Positions 52,680-57,500 of a stretch of DNA of 57,500 nucleotides are shown here, in pieces; position 1 is the stretch's first letter, and each line of letters begins with the position of its first letter. Source of the stretch: Symbiodinium natans (taxonomy: Eukaryota; Sar; Dinophyceae; Suessiales; Symbiodiniaceae). Position numbers and translations under genes: made by a program. Location of the stretch: assembly GCA_905221605.1 (NCBI GenBank), contig CAJNDS010000774.1, positions 1 through 57,500 of the forward strand. Reading direction: 5' to 3'. The notes under the pieces were generated by a model. That model worked only from the letters and a program-made list of their open reading frames with translations. It ran no database searches and was not told the DNA's origin.

Positions 52680-53655
52680 GCGCGCGTGCGAAGTCGCCTC
52701 AAAGTCGCCCAAACCTCTCAAATATCGTGGGAGTCTAATTCCGAACGCTCCAAAACCTCGCAAAGACCGTCGGAGTTTAATAATTCCATCCCTTCCTGGG
52801 AGATTCCCAACCCTCGAAACCTCGCAAATGTCGTCTTCTTGTAGTGCAAACGTAGCACTCTATAGGACCCTGGTGTTGTAGGTGCGCGCAAAGTCACCCC
52901 AAAACCTCGTAACCCCCGAAACCTCGCAAATATCGGACCCGGGTGTTGTGGGCGCGCGCAAAGTTGCCCCAAAACCTGGCAATTCCGCACGCTCCAAAGC
53001 CTGGCAAATATCGTGGGAGTCAATTCCGCATGCTCCAGAACCTCGCAAATATCGTGGGAGTCATTCCTCACGCTCCAAAACCTCGCAAACATCGTGGGAG
53101 TCTAATTCCATCCCTTCCTTGGAGCTTCCCAACCCGCGAAACCTCGCAAGTATCGTCTTCCTGTAGTACAAACGTACTACTCTATAGGACCCCGGTGTTG
53201 TGGGCGTGCGCAAAGTCGCCCCAAAACCTCGTAACCCCCGAAGCCTCGCAAATATCGTCTTTCTGTAGTACAAACGTAGAACTCTATGGACCCGCGTGTT
53301 GTGTGCGCGCGCAAAGTCGCCCCAAAACTTCGCAACCCCAGAGACCTCGCAAATATCGTCTTCTTGTAGCATCTTGTAGCACAAACGTAGTACTTTATGA
53401 TTAGGACCCGGGTGTTGAGGGCGCGCGCAAAGTCGCCTGGACCTGGCAATTCCGCACGCTCCAAAACCTCGCAAATATTGTGGGAGTCTAATTCCGCGCG
53501 CTCCAAAATCTCGCAAATTTCGTGGGAGTGCAATTCCGCACGCTCCAAAATCTCGCAATATCGTGGGAGTTAATTCCGCACGCCCCAAAACCTCGCAAAT
53601 ATCGTGGGAGTCTTATTCCGCACGCTCCAAAACCTCGCAAATATCGTGGGAGTCT
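52680..53655. repeat. Satellite mosaic: 42-bp unit plus a longer second unit
   Basis: Unit A, about 42 bases: CTCGCAAATATCGTGGGAGT, CTAATTCCGCACGCTCCAAA, ACC. Unit B, about 100 bases: ATCGTCTTCTTGTAGTACAA, ACGTAGTACTCTATAGGACC, CGGGTGTTGTGGGCGCGCGC, AAAGTCGCCCCAAAACCTCG. The units alternate irregularly (B-rich at 52820-53420, A-rich at 53440-53655). On the minus strand unit A reads the 14-residue ERAELDSHDICEVL, but 41-base variants break the frame. Confidence 0.9.
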
Positions 53656-53656
53656 A

Positions 53657-53821
53657 ATGGCTTTTCTTTTTGGTCACGGGGCGTCGGCGAGTTTGTTGGA
53701 TCTCGACCTTCTACTGAACGAAACTGCCACTTTTGCGATCAGATGTGATGCGCGTCATCATGTTGGTTCCGGCTTGAACCGAGCCCGCCTTTGGGCTTCC
53801 GCGCTCGACAAAGGGGCGTGA
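53657..53821 (+). CDS. Hypothetical 54-codon frame after the satellite
   Basis: ATG directly after the last satellite unit opens MAFLFGHGASASLLDLDLLL, NETATFAIRCDARHHVGSGL, NRARLWASALDKGA and TGA. The peptide is protein-like. There may be an acceptor inside (GTCGGCGAG), in which case the ATG is incidental. Confidence 0.35.
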   Translation: MAFLFGHGASASLLDLDLLLNETATFAIRCDARHHVGSGLNRARLWASALDKGA

Positions 53822-53946
53822 ATTGTGCTCAGTCGTTGTTTCGTTCTCATGTATGCATCTTGGTTTGTTGCGGTTCCCGACGACGCAGCCTACGTACATC
53901 TGTGAGATTCGCAGCTAAATGTGGTCAACGACCAGAACCAGTAGAG

Positions 53947-54279
53947 ATGCATCGTCCGTCCATGGCTCCTGAGCTATTGGAGTCCTGCTGGAAGAAGCAG
54001 GAGCCACGAGCCGCCGGTTGCATGGCAATGATTGAGTTTGCGTTTGCAGATGTTGCTGCCTATACAGATCTAGACCGGCTCATGGAGTGGTGGAACAGGC
54101 ATCGTCCCCGGAGTGTCGCCTAGTGGCCAAGCGATGAGGTGCAGTTACAGGGCTGCCGGGAAGTCGTCATTGGGGTGGGCAGTACTGCGGCTGCACTTGA
54201 GCCAAACGGCGCGTGTCTGGTGATCGCCGCGATTGCGCATGATGGTGTTAAGAGAGGCGAGCCTGGCTCAGGGGAGCTC
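53947..54279 (+). pseudogene. Coding frame interrupted by one in-frame TAG
   Basis: From ATG 53947 the frame reads MHRPSMAPELLESCWKKQEP, RAAGCMAMIEFAFADVAAYT, DLDRLMEWWNRHRPRSVA, then TAG (54121-54123), and continues in the same frame with VQLQGCREVVIGVGSTAAAL, EPNGACLVIAAIAHDGVKRG. Both halves are equally protein-like, so a single nonsense change in one exon is the simplest reading. The alternative is a small intron around the stop. The frame may end at GCTCAG (about 54279). No named domain. Confidence 0.42.
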
Positions 54280-54287
54280 CATCGTAA

Positions 54288-54530
54288 ATGCCACGGTGTT
54301 TGGAAGCATTGCGCTTCGACAAACCTCACGTTTCTTGTGATCTGGAAACATTGTCTTTTGTGGAGAACTTGAAAGCTGTCTGGCGTTTCCTTTTGATAGA
54401 ATTCCAGCTCTGCTTGGAAGGCTTGGTAGAAGGAGAGTCCCGAGGGCGCGGAAATGAAAGTTTTGCTGCATTGCTACGGGGGCGTCAATCGAACCTGCGC
54501 AGCGGCTTGCGTTTTGCTCATGCGCTTTGA
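54288..54530 (+). CDS. Hypothetical 80-codon frame
   Basis: ATG to TGA: MPRCLEALRFDKPHVSCDLE, TLSFVENLKAVWRFLLIEFQ, LCLEGLVEGESRGRGNESFA. Helical and hydrophobic-polar alternating, with a basic C-terminal segment. It follows the interrupted frame within 10 bases but in another phase, so it could be the next exon of the same decayed gene. No family. Confidence 0.4.
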   Translation: MPRCLEALRFDKPHVSCDLETLSFVENLKAVWRFLLIEFQLCLEGLVEGESRGRGNESFAALLRGRQSNLRSGLRFAHAL

Positions 54531-54551
54531 AGGTCTTCGGCTTGACCGCAT

Positions 54552-54644
54552 CTTGACTCTGTGGCAAAAAGCATCGTGCCTATTATGCGCCTTATGCGCC
54601 TTTCCTCAACAGGGAGTACCTTGAAGACGGTTGCCGCTAGTTAG
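54552..54644 (+). CDS. Short C-terminal-like block
   Basis: Reads LDSVAKSIVPIMRLMRLSST then GSTLKTVAAS and TAG. Too short for assignment. The direction agrees with its neighbours. Confidence 0.27.
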   Translation, partial: LDSVAKSIVPIMRLMRLSSTGSTLKTVAAS

Positions 54645-55448
54645 TTGCACAGGAGCAGCGCGACCCGGGATACTCCGGGGTTGGGCGCTCCCGGGACTTT
54701 CTGGGTACGGGTGATGGGCGAGGAGTAGACCGGGCGAGGACAAGAGTTTAGTTTAAATCTAAGAAACCCACATCGAAAATGGTTAAACGCAACACTCTTT
54801 ATTGAATCCCCGCCCATGTTTAGAAACTATCGACTCAAGAGACAAGAGTTGGATTAGATTCTAACAAAGGCAGTTGAGGTTTACCTCTGCAAGCTTGGAT
54901 GAGCTGGTGGTTGTTTGAGAAAATACTGACAACAAAACCGAGCACTAGTCAGAAACACAGCACAACAAACACCTTCAAGAAATGCAGAGTTTAGAGATTA
55001 GTGAGTTTTTTTCGATCACAAGAGTCCCGAATGATTGCTCAGATGTTTTCGAATCTGGAGGAAAAGAGTTTCCGTTCAAGGCTAAGTAAAGAGAGGAGGC
55101 TGTCAATCAAAACATACAGACAATGAATATCTTCCGATTACAACAGAGGCTCTCAAGCAAAACATAGAAAACACACAGAAAACGTAGAGGAAATAGAGGA
55201 TCTCTCCTAGTGCAAGTGCCCGCAGAACGGATGCGCAAATCGGACGAGTCACGAAAGTACATCCAAGCCTTGGAACGATGCAAGGCCGTAGCTGTTCTGC
55301 CAATCCAACAGCAACATGTTAGTAACGAAACAAAATCCTCTTTAAACAACTCAGACCCTGCAGCAAGTTCCAGTGTTTTATAGAGCGTCTATCCATGCAA
55401 CCTGTTTTGGTTCTGAGCGGGATGGGCTTTGTTTCTGCCGCGTTGCAG
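54645..55448. other. AT-richer stretch without a gene
   Basis: Contains a related pair of phrases (AGGAGGCTGTCAATCAAAAC at 55094-55113 and AGAGGCTCTCAAGCAAAACA at 55145-55164). No coherent frame or RNA fold. Confidence 0.45.
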
Positions 55449-55611
55449 GTTGGCTTCTGTTTGCCTTCCAATTATGTTTGCGCGCTCGCCACATGACCAT
55501 AAGCTGCTGTGTGAGCCCTTCATGTTCTTCTTCCGGCTGCGGCCCTACATCGCATCTGCCGCTCGTCTGGTTGATGCCTATACTTCTTTATCTCTTCGTA
55601 ATGTAGTCTAG
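55449..55611 (+). CDS. C-terminal exon-like block, unknown protein
   Basis: After CGCGTTGCAG (AG 55447-55448) the frame reads RLASVCLPIMFARSPHDHKL, LCEPFMFFFRLRPYIASAAR, LVDAYTSLSLRNVV, then TAG 55609. Composition, ordered His/Asp/Cys residues and the aromatic FMFFF segment suggest a folded domain. I cannot name the family. Confidence 0.45.
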
Positions 55612-55887
55612 TTCACTGTAGTCTTGAAGGAGGTAGTTGTCAATGCGATTTTTGTCAAGCTCATCGTTCAGCTTGGTTAACCCAAGGTCAAGATGAACCT
55701 GTGCGGTGAGCAGCATTCTTTGGCTGGCCCTTCTGGTGCTATGAGCACAATCCTGCCCGCCGTGGATGCACTGCTCGGGATTCGGAGCCTCTGCTGTCAA
55801 CGAACCCGCCATCCGGAGCCGAAAGAAAAGCAAAAAGGTGGGTTCGACAGCAAGTCGGGGAAGAGTTTGCCCCTTGCATGGTTCCAG

Positions 55888-56204
55888 GAACACTTCGGCC
55901 GAACTTCGCGAAGCAGTAAAGGCATTCGAGTGCTATATCCCCAAGGCACAGTTTGATCGACTCATGCGTGTCCTCATGCATGCATCCGTTCGATGTCCAC
56001 GAAGGGCAAGTGTTAGAGCACGGCACCAAGGCACACAGAGACTTCTTGGATGACTTGCGCAACGCTCCAAGCAGCGTTCGTAGCTTCATCGAAGACAGCA
56101 AGGCCACTCTGGAAGAGAGCATGTGGTATGCGCTGGCTGGTGCTTTTAACGCATGCATCTTGACAGCCCTTAGCACTTTGTTGTGCGTTCGACGAGTTGA
56201 ATGA
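55888..56204 (+). pseudogene. Coding remnant with a 4-bp ATGC duplication frameshift
   Basis: After GGTTCCAG the first frame reads SAELREAVKAFECYIPKAQF, then DRLMRVLMH. At 55976-55983 ATGC is present twice in tandem. After it the protein-like reading continues in another frame with PFDVHEGQVLEHGTKAHRDF, LDDLRNAPSSVRSFIEDSKA, TLEESMWYALAGAFNACILT and a stop at 56202. One fewer ATGC would keep a single frame, so this copy looks inactivated by a small duplication. The last segment (ALAGAFNACILTALSTLLCV) could be a membrane helix. Family unknown. Confidence 0.55.
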
Positions 56205-56689
56205 ATTGAATGAATCCGGGCCATGTTGCGAGCTGAGGTATCTCGAGAGTGTTGGACTTCAGATGGAGGCATTGGAGCTTCGTCGAGCAGTTCATCATTC
56301 GTCCATCGGCTGCCGGCAACCAGCTGATCCTCAGAAGACTTAGCACGTCACGACTGTCCACATGCCATGCGTTTACGCGCTTGGCTTGCGTTGAGTAGAG
56401 AATGGAGACCCTTGCCACGCTGCCCAGGGCACTAGAACACGACTCCCACCCCCAGGCAATCGTACCCTCGCCCGCTCCAATCGGCTGCAAGACAAAATGC
56501 TCTGCACAAGCGTGCTACTGCTATAACTTGGCACCTCAACAGCCCTAAGTCTTAACTCGGAATAAGCCCTAAAGGCCAAAACTGGAATCTCGGCTAGGCG
56601 AAAGCAAGACCCCTTTTTCAAACCACATGAACAACTGCCCCGATCAATCCGGCAAAGGGGAGGACCTAGGCGCTGTTTCGGGGCCTCTT
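56205..56689. other. No supportable gene
   Basis: Minus frames 56170-56490 and 56373-56621 are open without motif or convincing splice pair. Confidence 0.4.
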
Positions 56690-57170
56690 CTACGCCCAGG
56701 GTCTGTGGCCTTGGCCCTCCTTGGCCAAAACCAAAGACTTGAAATCAAATGGCCATGAGGCCACGGGTCTTCGAAATTCAAGAGCCCGGGCCTTGAGAAT
56801 CCAAGGCCAGAGTCGACCAGAACCGTGGGCCCTGAATAATGGGACTCTCTTGTCAGTCCTGGCCCAGGCCCCCCCCCCCTGGCTTTTGATCTCGAAGCGG
56901 CCACTAGGGGATTCGGCCAGCCGCTTGAAGTTTTAAAGTCAGCTTTGAGCTTTGCATTTCCAAGGCCTGTTTTGCCAGGGCCTGGCCTTTTGGATTAAAG
57001 GCTCAGCTCTTGAAATCTTATAAGCCCAGTGGGCTTTGGAACTCACAGGCCCTCTCGTTTTCGAGGCCAGGCTCTTGAAATCTTGAGGCGAGGGGAGCCT
57101 TGGGTTGGATTTCAAAGGCCTGGCCTCTTGGCTTGCAGAGGCAGAGACCGCAATCCCTTTTAAGGTTGGT
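56690..57170. repeat. Degenerate AGGCC/CTCTTGAAATCTT repeat field
   Basis: Short phrases GGCC(T)...CTCTTGAAATCTT, CCAAGGCC and GGCCTTG recur every 30-70 bases in both orientations (for example 57008-57024 and 57068-57085). Frames over it (56644-56904, 56939-57196) are products of this bias. Confidence 0.6.
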
Positions 57171-57500
57171 GGGGGGGGGGGTGGGTGCGTCCCCAAGCCC
57201 TGAGCCCCTCAGGCTGTTTGTTTATGATATTCTATGATTTTCTATTTCATGCTATCGTCTCGGTGGCTACGCATGCTGCCATGCAGCTTGGCGCTCCAAA
57301 CTCTCACTCAATAAAAGCAACACATGTCGAAACAGTGAGTGGTTGGCCTTTGTGGTGTGTGTTTTTGGGTCGAGGGAACTCCCGAGTTTTCCCACTACTG
57401 TACATGTTTCATGGCTCTCACGTTGCGCGATCTGAGACTTTGCTCCTGAGGAATGCATCGGTTTGCCCCATGGGGATGTCGCCAGAATCTGATACTCCAT
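57171..57500. other. No supportable gene
   Basis: A G-run (57171-57181), TATGATATTCTATGATTTTC-type AT-rich sequence, then unstructured DNA to the edge. The minus frame 57267-57500 runs off the window and shows no motif. Confidence 0.4.

Noticed and set aside
52170-52844. A 224-codon Phe/Leu/Cys-rich frame resembling a multi-pass membrane protein
   Set aside because: The hydrophobicity comes from a T-rich degenerate repeat, and the frame runs on into satellite DNA.

Overview
This window looks like nuclear DNA of a dinoflagellate, most likely of the symbiodiniacean type. This is inferred from several signals together: almost every plausible coding block is a short exon bounded by AG acceptors and GT, GC or GA donors; degenerate plant-type telomere motifs (CCCTAAA/TTTAGGG) are scattered inside the sequence; microsatellites and homopolymer G/C runs are abundant; and there is a decayed Copia-type LTR retrotransposon whose pre-integrase segment carries an RHHVKPR-like block that I associate with dinoflagellate copies. 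There are no bacterial-style operons, and I recognised no rRNA, tRNA or spliced-leader RNA gene. Without transcripts most gene models are exon fragments, so confidence is kept low.

Layout. 0-2.5 kb: a 10-bp minisatellite at the window edge, three plus-strand exon-like blocks, a pyrimidine-rich direct-repeat field and a foldback. 3.6-14.8 kb: scattered exon-like blocks on both strands, several short tandem repeats, a 64-bp palindrome at 10.1 kb, a reading frame broken by one TGA at 12.15 kb, and a frameshifted Cys/His-bearing reading frame at 14.3-14.7 kb. 16.4-17.1 kb: the best single coding block, ten 60-bp repeats encoding ten identical 20-residue units, where every nucleotide difference between copies is silent. 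20.1-21.1 kb: one kilobase of (CAGA)n and (CA)n. 27.1-32.2 kb: a Copia element (27559-31697) with about 200-bp LTRs of about 96% identity, a tRNA-iMet-like primer site, integrase and reverse transcriptase remains broken by frameshifts, and no RNase H or gag that I can see. It sits in a G-rich (GGGGCGGT)-like tract, itself flanked by two divergently oriented arrays of a GATTCAGGAAACC-like motif. 36.2-37.9 kb: an array of about nine units each carrying a G-run/C-run hairpin, bounded by inverted CTGGTC-rich arms. 38.2-39.4 kb: a class I SAM-dependent methyltransferase gene readable across five exon pieces. 41.4-41.9 kb: an AT-rich MITE-like element with terminal inverted repeats and a 5-bp direct flank duplication. 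44.5 kb: one cytochrome b5 heme-domain exon. 45.3-45.8 kb: a dispersed GCGACAAGG/TTGTAACAG repeat with head-to-head telomere-like fragments. 49.0-52.15 kb: a run of plus-strand exon-like blocks ending in a coiled-coil C-terminal exon. 52.15-53.65 kb: a T-rich tract followed by a 42-bp satellite mosaic. 53.65-56.2 kb: further plus-strand coding remnants, one with an in-frame TAG and one with a 4-bp ATGC duplication that shifts the frame.

How the parts relate. The region is a gene-poor to gene-fragment landscape heavily shaped by repeats. The methyltransferase, the 60-bp repeat protein and the cytochrome b5 exon are the only host loci with a recognisable domain or strong coding evidence. No pathway linking neighbouring genes can be argued from this sequence. 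In the methyltransferase, each intron appears to start with the same dinucleotide as the exon that follows it, a pattern consistent with intron gain by an insertion mechanism that leaves a duplication.
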